DNA of 64,000 nt, from positions 305,480 to 369,479 of the forward strand of contig CANQIF010000001.1 of NCBI GenBank assembly GCA_947623965.1, in the 5' to 3' direction. A program made the translations under genes and the position numbers. Positions 47,622 to 55,652 of this stretch are shown here, piece by piece; position 1 is the first letter of the stretch; every line of letters starts with the position of its first letter. The notes below the pieces were generated by a model. It made no database searches and had not been told where the DNA came from. It saw nothing but the letters and a program-made list of their open reading frames with translations. Origin of the DNA: an uncultured Alistipes sp. (GTDB lineage Bacteria > Bacteroidota > Bacteroidia > Bacteroidales > Rikenellaceae).

Positions 47622-49406
47622 TTATTTTACAAAGCCTATTCGAGAACGCGGTTTTGCAACGGAATTGCTGCCATCCATCTCTGCTTTAATTATGTTGTAC
47701 TTCTCAATGTCTTTTTGAGACAGGGACGATTTTGTCTCCATAATAGTCTTTTCGAGAATAGCCATTGTTATTTTGCTTTTAGTTATCAACGCTGCGCGGG
47801 AAGCATCATTGATAATAAGTTTAAGATCAGAGAATACATAGTTCTCGGTCAGACGCGCAAGTTTATCATAATCCAACCCGAAATCATATGGACGTTTTTT
47901 TAGTAGCATTTCAAACATCGCTTTTCGCGCATCGAAATCCGGCGGGCCGATAAAAAATTTCTTGTCTAGTCGACCCGAGCGAAGAATGGCAGGATCCATT
48001 AAATGTGGAAAGTTCGTTGCCCCTATCACAAATATTCCCTTTTCACCAAGTCTATCCATATTTGCCAGTAATTCATTGACTGCGCTGACATGCATTTGGT
48101 GTATATTTGCGTTATCTCTGTTGGGTGTCAACTCATTCATCTCATCAATAAAGATTATTGTTGGGGCATTTTCTTCTGCCTCCTTAAACATTTCCGCTAT
48201 ATTTTCTTGGGTCGCATTAACATAACGGCTTTGTAAGTCGCTAGGTTTCTTTATCATAAAGTTGAATCCAACTTCAGCAGCGAGTTGTTTGGCAAAGAAA
48301 GTTTTACCGCATCCAGGAGGGCCATAGAGCAACATCCCATTGGGAATAGTAACGCCATAGCGTTCATACTCTTCTTTCTGGTTGATAGCATCAATAATCT
48401 CGGTCTTTACCAAATCTTTCAACTCCTGCATACCGGCAATGGCAGAGAACCCCTCGCCGTCAGTTGGTTTCGTCTTTGTTGTGGTTGATTTCTTTTCATC
48501 GCCACCCACTCTCATTTGCCGTGTTAAATCGGGATTATCAACCTTCAGCGACCCTTCGAGTGCTGATATAAATTCATCTGCACTTTGGAAACGGTCTTGA
48601 ACGTTAGTCAGAAGAGCCTTCTTTATGGTATTGATAAGTTGTTCATCAAGCTCAAACATATCAATGTCGGGGAAGTCAAGTGGACGCTCCCTACGCTGAC
48701 CAATTTTCTCAATTTTCTCTTCATTAGTACATCTACCAAGGTCAAAAAGCCAAGGCAGCTTTTCGTAAATGAGGAGATATAAACATACTCCAACAGAGAA
48801 TAAGTCACTTTGTACGCAAGAAACTCCAGCGAATCTTTCCGGAGCAAGATAGAAAACGTTCAAATCGTCAAGACTCTGTTTGCAGTTGGGCTGGTCAAGA
48901 TAACGCGAGTAGCCAAAATCTATTAACTTTACATCTTTCAAATCATCCGTTTTAAGGTCAAGCATGATGTTTTGTATCGTGACCTCATTATGAATAATCG
49001 GACGAGGCAGACTGTGCAGATATTGAAGAGCAGATAGAATTGCTTTGGCTATTTTTTTGACTTCGTATACACTGTATTTCTGGCCGCGTTCAACGGATTC
49101 AGCAAGAGTCTCGCTTGCAACAAATTCATTGACCAAATAGCAATATTTCTGACCTCTAATAATGATTGAGCCGGAATCTATATTGCTGCATATATTATGA
49201 TGATTCAATCGTCTTGTGACTTCAACTTCGATGATAGAGCCTCTTTCATCCGTTTGCCAATGTTTCAGTTTTGGAGTACATATTAGTTTCAGGAATCTTT
49301 TGTTTCCATCAGAATCCTTAACGCGATATGTTTCGGCATAAACTCCGGATTTAATTGGAGCTATAACCGAATAATTACCTATTTTATCTTGACGATTGAA
49401 TTGCAT
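47622..49406 (-). CDS. Kinase-like domain fused to AAA+ ATPase
   Basis: 594 aa. Residues 1-285 are a Ser/Thr protein-kinase fold: Lys at K40 (FLKLI), D163-FG in LIDFGYS, and YLAPER as the APE motif. The catalytic loop is H139-N140-E141 (IIHNEVTIQN), where active kinases have HRD, so the catalytic Asp is Glu. The Gly-rich loop is degenerate (SGVYAETY). Weak activity or a pseudokinase is likely. Residues ~320-560 are an AAA+ ATPase of the Cdc48/FtsH group: Walker A GPPGCGKT (362-369), Walker B IIFIDE (D421, E422), sensor-1 GATN, and Arg fingers R476/R479, all intact. The gene lies 12 bp after the Hsp70 gene. The kinase-like half may sense or bind a client, with the AAA+ ring remodelling it. Confidence 0.85.
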   Translation of the reverse strand: MQFNRQDKIGNYSVIAPIKSGVYAETYRVKDSDGNKRFLKLICTPKLKHWQTDERGSIIEVEVTRRLNHHNICSNIDSGSIIIRGQKYCYLVNEFVASETLAESVERGQKYSVYEVKKIAKAILSALQYLHSLPRPIIHNEVTIQNIMLDLKTDDLKDVKLIDFGYSRYLDQPNCKQSLDDLNVFYLAPERFAGVSCVQSDLFSVGVCLYLLIYEKLPWLFDLGRCTNEEKIEKIGQRRERPLDFPDIDMFELDEQLINTIKKALLTNVQDRFQSADEFISALEGSLKVDNPDLTRQMRVGGDEKKSTTTKTKPTDGEGFSAIAGMQELKDLVKTEIIDAINQKEEYERYGVTIPNGMLLYGPPGCGKTFFAKQLAAEVGFNFMIKKPSDLQSRYVNATQENIAEMFKEAEENAPTIIFIDEMNELTPNRDNANIHQMHVSAVNELLANMDRLGEKGIFVIGATNFPHLMDPAILRSGRLDKKFFIGPPDFDARKAMFEMLLKKRPYDFGLDYDKLARLTENYVFSDLKLIINDASRAALITKSKITMAILEKTIMETKSSLSQKDIEKYNIIKAEMDGSNSVAKPRSRIGFVK

Positions 49407-49418
49407 AACATTTTGAAG

Positions 49419-51899
49419 TTACGATAATCCACTTCCATTGTGAGGGTCTCCATCAGGCAAAAGTTCAATTAACGCAGCAGCAATGGGTTGTAACTTTTCT
49501 ATAGTAGGTTGATTGTTGATTTCTGCAATACCTTGATTCAACAGTTGACGAGCGCGAGTTCTATCTTTCCATCGAATCATATCAAAGTCTCGATTCATAC
49601 TTTGTATGATACCCATACATTGGTATATCATTGTGAGTTGGAAGAATAAAGAGTGTACTAATTCCTTCAACTCATTAGCCATTTTAATATCATGTTTGCG
49701 AATTACATCATCAACCTGACCTCGCAATACATTAACTGCCTGTGTGGTTTTAGCATCACCAAGATTTGCATTGGCTTTTTCCAAACGTTCAAATTCTTCT
49801 CTCAATAGAGTTTCTATGCGCCCCCACTCCGTACTATCCTCAAAATCCTCAATTTTGCGAAGTATTTCCTTTAGATGCTGCATAACCATTTTAACCTCGG
49901 AACTATTGGACTTTTCGCTTTCAACATTTGCAAGTTGTGCCTCAAGGGCAGACACATCATGCCCCTCTTGTTTCAAATCCCGTATGGCACGTTTCGCTTT
50001 TGGGAGCTCATGCTCAGCAAATTCTTTTGCGTTTTCGAGTGTCTGCTTTATTGAGGTGTCAATTGTTTTGGAAATTGTAACATCTTGGTCTGGGAAATAT
50101 GCATCCACTGTCATCTGCTCATTTCTGTCGACCTTGACGGTGATGTCAACATTAGCATTCTTGGGAATAACCACATCGACATCATCTCCGTTAATCTCAA
50201 CCTCACCAACAAACTCATAAAAGAGCGCAGATTTACCCTCACTGTTATGGTCTGCTTGGTATAAAGGTATACGAAGGATATCTGTATCTACTCCAGGACG
50301 AACTTGGACATTCGTGTGTAGACCATTCTCCACACCAACTGCCGGAATTGTTTTGTTGCGCTCCAAGCCAGTTATAGGGCGGATAATATCTCTGTCTTTT
50401 TTGTCACTATATATAGCGAGTGATATATCGTAAGGCAAGGTGGCACTACCGACCTTAGAACCTTGGATTATTGTAATTTCCTTGGGGAAACAGTTGAGAC
50501 GATTGCCTTGGTGGTCAAAGCATTCAACTCGGAATGAGTTTGGTTTACCCTCAACAAGGTTAAGTTCTACGACATTGCCGTTTTTGTCAATTTCAGTTTT
50601 GCCGCTATCCCAAGTGTTATCGCTACGGACGAATTGAACCATTACGCTATCAGCTCCGGATTTCAAAGCGACTGGAATCCAAAGGTCTGTGTCCACAGTC
50701 ATTGACTCAAAATTGATGTCAAGAATTATATCCTCAGCCTTCAGTTCATCCTCTGTGACTTCATTGTCAATTGTTGAGGCATAGAGGGCTGCTCCTTCTG
50801 CAACAGCAGTCATGGGATTGATGCTTGTATCCACATTTGGCGTCACTTGTTCTTTAAGCATCTGACGCACCAGAGGAGAATGAGTTAGACCTCCAACAAG
50901 AATAAGTTTTCCAAGTTGGTCTTTGGTCAGATTATTCCTTTTGAGCAGGTCCTTACAGATGTCAACTGCCTTTTGGAAGAGAGGTCGCATTACTTTGAAT
51001 ACATCTTCTTGCGTAATTGACAAGTCAAGTTCCAATTCTTCTCCTTCTTCATCCTCTCCCAGTTCACCAATATCCGAAATAACGTCCTCTGATTCTTTAA
51101 AGGAAAGTTGATTCTTGACTTTCTCTGCGTATGTCTTCATTGCATCCCTGAGGATTTCCTTTTTAATGGGTTCGGCAAGATAACCTTCGATTGAGTAGTT
51201 TTCTTGGAGATAAGGTATCAGAAATTCGTCAACAATGGCATAATCAAGGTTTTTCCCTCCAAGATAGTTGTCTCCCTCTGTATCGAAGACTTGAATGATA
51301 CCATCTTCAACTTTGATGAGAGCAGCATCAAAAGTGCCTCCGCCAAAGTCGGAAACAAGCCAATAACCATCTTTTTGAGCAGCCGTCAAACCATAAGCCA
51401 TTGCCGCAGCAATCGGCTCTTGGAGAAGCTCTATGTGATTGAATCCAGCAAGTTTTGCAGCTTCAATGGTTGCCGTCTTTTGGAGTGCGCTAAATTTAGC
51501 TGGAACAGTGATAACAACAGACTTGAAATCCTCATCGGTGATAAAAGACTTCAATGCTTTTAGAACTTCTGCGGATAGTTCTTCCGAAGAGTAAGCACGA
51601 CCGTCCATGTTGGAACTTACATATCGCTTATCGGTACCCATTGTACGCTTAAACTCTACATATGTATTAGAAGCTTCAGCAGTCATTTTCTTAGTAGCAC
51701 GACGCTTATCGCTTTGCATACTGCGGTAAGCGCTCGCGCCAACCACTACACTCTTCTTCTTGTTAAAGAAGACGCATGAGGCCATCGTATCATCAGTGAC
51801 CTCTATCTTTTTTATGGTAGGAACACCGGCTTCCATTCTTGCAATGGCAGAATTGGTTGTGCCGAGGTCAATACCATAATTTACTTTTAGTTGTGCCAT
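49419..51899 (-). CDS. Large Hsp70-family chaperone
   Basis: 826 aa, compared with about 640 for DnaK. The nucleotide-binding domain (1-385) has IDLGTTNS (10-17), EPIAAAMAYG, DFGGGTFD (184-191) and LVGGLTHSP. An acidic insertion (GELGEDEEGEELELDL) lies near residue 285. The substrate-binding part differs from DnaK: an extra beta region (~400-600), then a long helical C-terminus (~620-826) ending without the EEVD-like tail. It is ATPase-competent by motif. Its neighbours supply J-like and GrpE-like partners, so this is a dedicated, not housekeeping, Hsp70. It lies 10 bp after the GrpE-like gene. Confidence 0.88.
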   Translation of the reverse strand: MAQLKVNYGIDLGTTNSAIARMEAGVPTIKKIEVTDDTMASCVFFNKKKSVVVGASAYRSMQSDKRRATKKMTAEASNTYVEFKRTMGTDKRYVSSNMDGRAYSSEELSAEVLKALKSFITDEDFKSVVITVPAKFSALQKTATIEAAKLAGFNHIELLQEPIAAAMAYGLTAAQKDGYWLVSDFGGGTFDAALIKVEDGIIQVFDTEGDNYLGGKNLDYAIVDEFLIPYLQENYSIEGYLAEPIKKEILRDAMKTYAEKVKNQLSFKESEDVISDIGELGEDEEGEELELDLSITQEDVFKVMRPLFQKAVDICKDLLKRNNLTKDQLGKLILVGGLTHSPLVRQMLKEQVTPNVDTSINPMTAVAEGAALYASTIDNEVTEDELKAEDIILDINFESMTVDTDLWIPVALKSGADSVMVQFVRSDNTWDSGKTEIDKNGNVVELNLVEGKPNSFRVECFDHQGNRLNCFPKEITIIQGSKVGSATLPYDISLAIYSDKKDRDIIRPITGLERNKTIPAVGVENGLHTNVQVRPGVDTDILRIPLYQADHNSEGKSALFYEFVGEVEINGDDVDVVIPKNANVDITVKVDRNEQMTVDAYFPDQDVTISKTIDTSIKQTLENAKEFAEHELPKAKRAIRDLKQEGHDVSALEAQLANVESEKSNSSEVKMVMQHLKEILRKIEDFEDSTEWGRIETLLREEFERLEKANANLGDAKTTQAVNVLRGQVDDVIRKHDIKMANELKELVHSLFFQLTMIYQCMGIIQSMNRDFDMIRWKDRTRARQLLNQGIAEINNQPTIEKLQPIAAALIELLPDGDPHNGSGLS

Positions 51900-51909
51900 A
51901 TATTGATCG

Positions 51910-52809
51910 TTAAATGTTTTGTGTTACTGTTACTGTTGCCTTTTGGATTAGTTCTCCTTTGTAGTGAACCTGCGGTTTCGATACTGATGTTATAGTTCGA
52001 GTTCCGTCCGGAAGTTCTTCGTCAACTACAAAGTCGGCGTTTATTCGCATACCTTCATTATAGGTCTGCCCCATATATGTGACAATATCATAACCATTTG
52101 CTTGAAAGTTGTTTTTAATGCGATCAACGGCCTTTGTAAGTTGCTTATAACCCTTAACAGATGAGTCCATCCTCGCAAGATTCACCTCTATTCGCGTAAT
52201 CTCATCCGCCACTTTTAATGCAAGCGAATGGTCAATGCCGGCAGAAGCATTATTTTGAATCTTATCAATATTCAACTGTTTATCAAGAATATCGACAAGT
52301 CTTGTATCAAGTTTAACAGACTCCTCCTGCAAATTATTCTGCGCTTTGCGGATTGCAGTTATAGCATCAGAACTTTTGGCAATACCCCTGCGAAGAATAA
52401 AATAAATCGCACACGCAATAATCAGGAGCGCTATTGTTGCCAAACTTCCCCAAACAGATAATTTATGAATCTCTGACTTTGACTCCGTTCCCACTTCCTG
52501 AATCTGCTTGCTCGCGGCATCGTGATTGGAATTAGTGAGATTGATATTCGATTGAATTTTATTCATAAGGTTATTATCAATCGAGTCGCTTTTCATTTCC
52601 AATGCACTTATTTTATCATTCACCGATGATACTTCGTGTTTTAGAGATGCGGTGCTGTTTTGGGTCGCATGGACATCAGATGATAATTGCTCAATCTTTT
52701 GCTCTAATTGTTGAACACGAAGAGTAAATGCATGGATGTCATCTTCAGGCTCATTAGCATAACATGTGATGCTTGCTAAAAGGGATAATGCTAAAACAAC
52801 TTTATTCAT
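51910..52809 (-). CDS. Membrane-anchored GrpE-like protein
   Basis: 299 aa from the ATG of MNKVVLALSLLASITCYA, which begins a signal peptide; an upstream in-frame Met gives a poorer leader. Residues ~22-115 are a heptad-rich coiled coil. One membrane helix lies at ~119-138 (WGSLATIALLIIACAIYFIL). The C-terminal domain, placed in the cytoplasm by this topology, ends in a GrpE-like beta segment (MGQTYNEGMRINADFVV, then VHYKGELIQKATVTVTQ). The GrpE similarity is by eye and weak in the middle, but position between J-like and Hsp70 genes supports it. It would tether the Hsp70 cycle to the inner membrane and expose a coiled coil to the periplasm. Confidence 0.6.
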   Translation of the reverse strand: MNKVVLALSLLASITCYANEPEDDIHAFTLRVQQLEQKIEQLSSDVHATQNSTASLKHEVSSVNDKISALEMKSDSIDNNLMNKIQSNINLTNSNHDAASKQIQEVGTESKSEIHKLSVWGSLATIALLIIACAIYFILRRGIAKSSDAITAIRKAQNNLQEESVKLDTRLVDILDKQLNIDKIQNNASAGIDHSLALKVADEITRIEVNLARMDSSVKGYKQLTKAVDRIKNNFQANGYDIVTYMGQTYNEGMRINADFVVDEELPDGTRTITSVSKPQVHYKGELIQKATVTVTQNI

Positions 52810-52860
52810 AGTTGGATACTTTTTTCCAGAGTAACACAAAAACATCAAGGATATCTTTTA

Positions 52861-54342
52861 TTACCTGATTGATAAACTTATGGTTCTTGAACCTTTCCAC
52901 CCAATTAGGGGAGTGCTTATAATGAATTTAATAAACTGCTTACCCCAACTCCGTTTGTCAAGGTAATTGTCTCGGAAGTCTCGAAGAACCATGACCTGAG
53001 GGTGGTCATAATCTCCATAAACCATAGTCGCAATATAACATCCATCTGACGAACTAGCTCCAGACGGACGAGGAGAAGATTCTGTTGTTTGATGGCTTCC
53101 ATAATTAATAAGTTGAGAATTGATATTTTTTAAAGCCGTATTATTTTTATTAAAATAATTTCGGCATTCGGTTGTCATATCAAAAGAGGCTATCTTCGAC
53201 ATTACTGTTGATGCCGATGACACTTCACCTCTAAGAGAAGATAAATCATATGATATAGTAACTATTTTCTGTGCAGCATTGATTTTTTCAACAAGAGCAT
53301 TGATCGCTGCGGATACAACAGCAGAACTTATGTTCAGATATAACGAGTCTGTTTTTCCTAACTTTTGGACAATCGAAGACAAATCGGTTTTACTTCCATC
53401 TACAAATGTCTCTATTTGATATATTGTATGGATTGATTTTTTAAATTTATCTAATTTTTCGCCGATGCGTTGTACTTCGTTTTTAATCTTATATCCAGGC
53501 ACAATATTGTTAAGAATATCTACATTGTTTTTACATCTGCCTTTCACCACTTGCCCAACGGCTATTGATAGAGCATAACCCTGAAGGTTCATAGCCTTCT
53601 GTGGTGCATCATCATCTTCAGAATCGTTAAAATAATTAATCCCGCGTTGTAAAATTGCCTGTGCTAATTTATCGGCTATTATTTGATATTGCATATCTGA
53701 AATACCGAGCAAAGATTTCAACTGCAATAATGGCTTTTTTGTTGAGTTCATCAACTTTATACCAGCACTATAGTTCGCTCGGCTTCCTTTGGCAATCTTT
53801 GCCTCGGCAATAGCACCAGTTATCATTTCAATAATAGGCTCTACCAAACCAGCCTTTGTGATTTTTTGCCATGTCGCAGATGTGCCGGATATATTAGCGA
53901 AATTCGCCACATTAACTTTCCATTCGGATTTTAATGTATTGATAAATATTTCGATAAGTTCAGAGGTGGATAGTTTGATAGTTTCATTGACCGTTTTACA
54001 ATATTCCTCAGCAAAGAGTTGAAACAATTTATCTGCGTTCAGGGCGACTGTCGTAAAATTCCCTTCAATCATACCGCAAACAGTAAGATTGATTTGTGCA
54101 GATACGCCATCTTTTTTGCTCCATATGTCTTTGGCTTGAGATATATTTCCACCCAAAAGATGTTTAAATGCAATTTCATCAAACTGCGTTAATTTCATAA
54201 ACCAGAACATAGAATATTTAATCTGATTCATCGGAAGTTCAATTGCAGATTGTGCGCTCTCAATGCATAGATTTGTTCTGATTATCGCCGGAAGATAAGA
54301 CGGCAAATCGAGAGGAAATGATATTGACTTCCCGACTTTCAT
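52861..54342 (-). CDS. J-like/CFI-box cochaperone, downstream frame
   Basis: 493 aa from the ATG at 54,342. The start MKVGKSISFPLDLPSYLP continues a J-like leader that is cut off by an in-frame TAG (see 54,343-54,453). Residues ~35-75 (MNQIKYSMFWFMKLTQFDEI) match the segment that follows the J-like region in Hsp70-linked cochaperones I remember. The middle is helical. Near the C-terminus is a CFI-box (GCYIATMVYGDYDHPQVMVL, then RDFRDNYL), a motif common in Bacteroidota chaperone- and secretion-linked proteins. It is the first gene of the operon. Translation from the internal ATG would yield a protein without the J-like part. Confidence 0.65.
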   Translation of the reverse strand: MKVGKSISFPLDLPSYLPAIIRTNLCIESAQSAIELPMNQIKYSMFWFMKLTQFDEIAFKHLLGGNISQAKDIWSKKDGVSAQINLTVCGMIEGNFTTVALNADKLFQLFAEEYCKTVNETIKLSTSELIEIFINTLKSEWKVNVANFANISGTSATWQKITKAGLVEPIIEMITGAIAEAKIAKGSRANYSAGIKLMNSTKKPLLQLKSLLGISDMQYQIIADKLAQAILQRGINYFNDSEDDDAPQKAMNLQGYALSIAVGQVVKGRCKNNVDILNNIVPGYKIKNEVQRIGEKLDKFKKSIHTIYQIETFVDGSKTDLSSIVQKLGKTDSLYLNISSAVVSAAINALVEKINAAQKIVTISYDLSSLRGEVSSASTVMSKIASFDMTTECRNYFNKNNTALKNINSQLINYGSHQTTESSPRPSGASSSDGCYIATMVYGDYDHPQVMVLRDFRDNYLDKRSWGKQFIKFIISTPLIGWKGSRTISLSIR

Positions 54343-54453
54343 AAACGCTTTCTATTTATTTAAGTTGGAAAGCATATCTTTCTTGGGGGAGTTAGAAAAC
54401 ACACCCAGAATTCGGTACGGATTATTTTGGACGGCTCTTAACATTTCTTTCAT
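54343..54453 (-). pseudogene. Amber-interrupted J-like N-terminus of the cochaperone
   Basis: From the ATG at 54,453 the frame encodes 33 residues including NNPYRILGVFSNSPKKDML, then TAG at 54,354-54,352, then KAFMKVGKS, in phase with the downstream 493-aa frame. NPYRxLGV is the usual opening of J and J-like domains. No HPD triad is present in the short leader. The intact gene would encode about 530 residues. Confidence 0.75.
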
Positions 54454-54496
54454 TTGAGTTATGTCTTATCTCTTTTATAGAATTAAACAATGAATA

Positions 54497-54504
54497 TAAA
54501 GATA
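54497..54504 (-). promoter_or_regulatory. Possible -7 box of the chaperone operon
   Basis: The minus strand reads TATCTTTA, one mismatch from TAnnTTTG, 43 bases upstream of the ATG at 54,453. Its surroundings are very A+T rich; no clear -33 box. Confidence 0.4.
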
Positions 54505-54509
54505 TAAAT

Positions 54510-55262
54510 TTTTTTGCTATTCTGTCGTTTAGTCGCAGAAAATCATCTGTGAAATAAGCATTTTTCTACGATTATTCTGTTTTTTTTGGATAATCCAAGC
54601 AAAACCGCCAAGTATATCAGCAATATAGTTGCTCGATAAACTCTATAAAAGAGTTAGCACAATTTCCCAAACAAATTCTCTTTTATATATACAGTAAAGA
54701 TTGTTGCCATGACCGTGAACATATTGCCATTAACACCGAGTGGTGAGGCAGTCATCTTCTCGATTTGTCCGAGTTGGTACGATCTCCATCGGTCTGGACC
54801 AGTTCAATCAGGCTCCATCTTTATTATATTATTTTATGCGTACTGCAAGTATAATTACAAAGAGCATAAAATTGAAGGTGAAGTCTGATGCTTATAGACT
54901 TCACAAATATTTTTACGGAACTGACTAACATGTCGCAGCCAGTTCTGGATAGCAATTTGTTTTGCGGATTTTTTTCGGATGTCTGCAATGTGCAAGCCTG
55001 AAAAATATTTGTTACTTTATCGTTACTCATTGCTTACTATATACAACATATATAATTGATATATAATTGATATATAATGTAATTATTCCGATTATATAGT
55101 TATGAGCCTAATACCCCTCCCACTTTTCGCCGCAGGGTGTGTTAGTCACTTCGTCTGCAAGCAGAGGCGGCATATAGTGTTCATTAAACGTGAATCGTAG
55201 ACGACCAGTTCGTATTGGTTTCTTTCTATGTATTTCAAAAGGAATATCGCAAGGTGGCCCGA
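54510..55262. other. A+T-rich spacer without recognisable genes
   Basis: Short open frames only, none convincing. A tandem repeat of ATATATAATTG lies near 55,048-55,075. The segment joins the chaperone island to the pbpC remnant and probably contains the right end of the acquired DNA, but no repeat matching the left side was found by eye. Confidence 0.5.
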
Positions 55263-55532
55263 TCACACCTCAACGATAGCAACGGATATGCTGTCGCCTA
55301 AGGTACCGATGACGGTACGTGTATGGCGGCCGGATGATGGCTGGATAGCGAATCGGTGGATGTTGCAAGTCGATCCGAGGTAGGTGCCATTGAGATGCCA
55401 GAGAAGTTCCGATGCGGAATTCGAAGATGCAACCTTGCATATCAATTTTCCAGCCATACTGTCGATTTGCGTTGGCAGCGACACGACGTTCCCGTCTGAC
55501 GGACAGATGAAGTGCTTCGCCGTGCAGCAAGT
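55263..55532 (-). pseudogene. 3' fragment of pbpC (penicillin-binding protein 1C)
   Basis: About 89 codons open from an upstream TGA stop with no proper start. The sequence (FICPSDGNVVSLPTQIDS, LLWHLNGTYLGSTCNIHRFA, SSGRHTRTVIGTLGD) matches the C-terminal BiPBP_C domain of PBP1C: the WHL-x-G-x-Y-x-G-ST strand, and GRHT...V.D.G. The transglycosylase and transpeptidase domains are missing. The break at about 55,530 marks a rearrangement joint. Confidence 0.75.
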
Positions 55533-55589
55533 TCAGTCAGCCCCTTTTTCAAAGGAGGAATCGGTCAGTACTCCGGATGCAGCTTAAAA

Positions 55590-55627
55590 GAAAGAGGATA
55601 TTCCTGCCTATCGGAATACCCTCTTTC
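55590..55627 (-). terminator. Terminator of the PepSY gene
   Basis: A 15-bp stem with one mismatch (55,590-55,604 with 55,613-55,627) and an 8-nt loop. On the minus strand it is followed by TTTTAAG. It lies 25 bases after the PepSY stop codon. Confidence 0.8.
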
Positions 55628-55652
55628 CCTTATATACTCTGCAAATTTGATT

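Noticed and set aside
54730..54930. Small coding gene in the spacer beside pbpC
   Set aside because: No frame shows a recognisable protein; the local rise in G+C may be a tiny remnant but cannot be identified.
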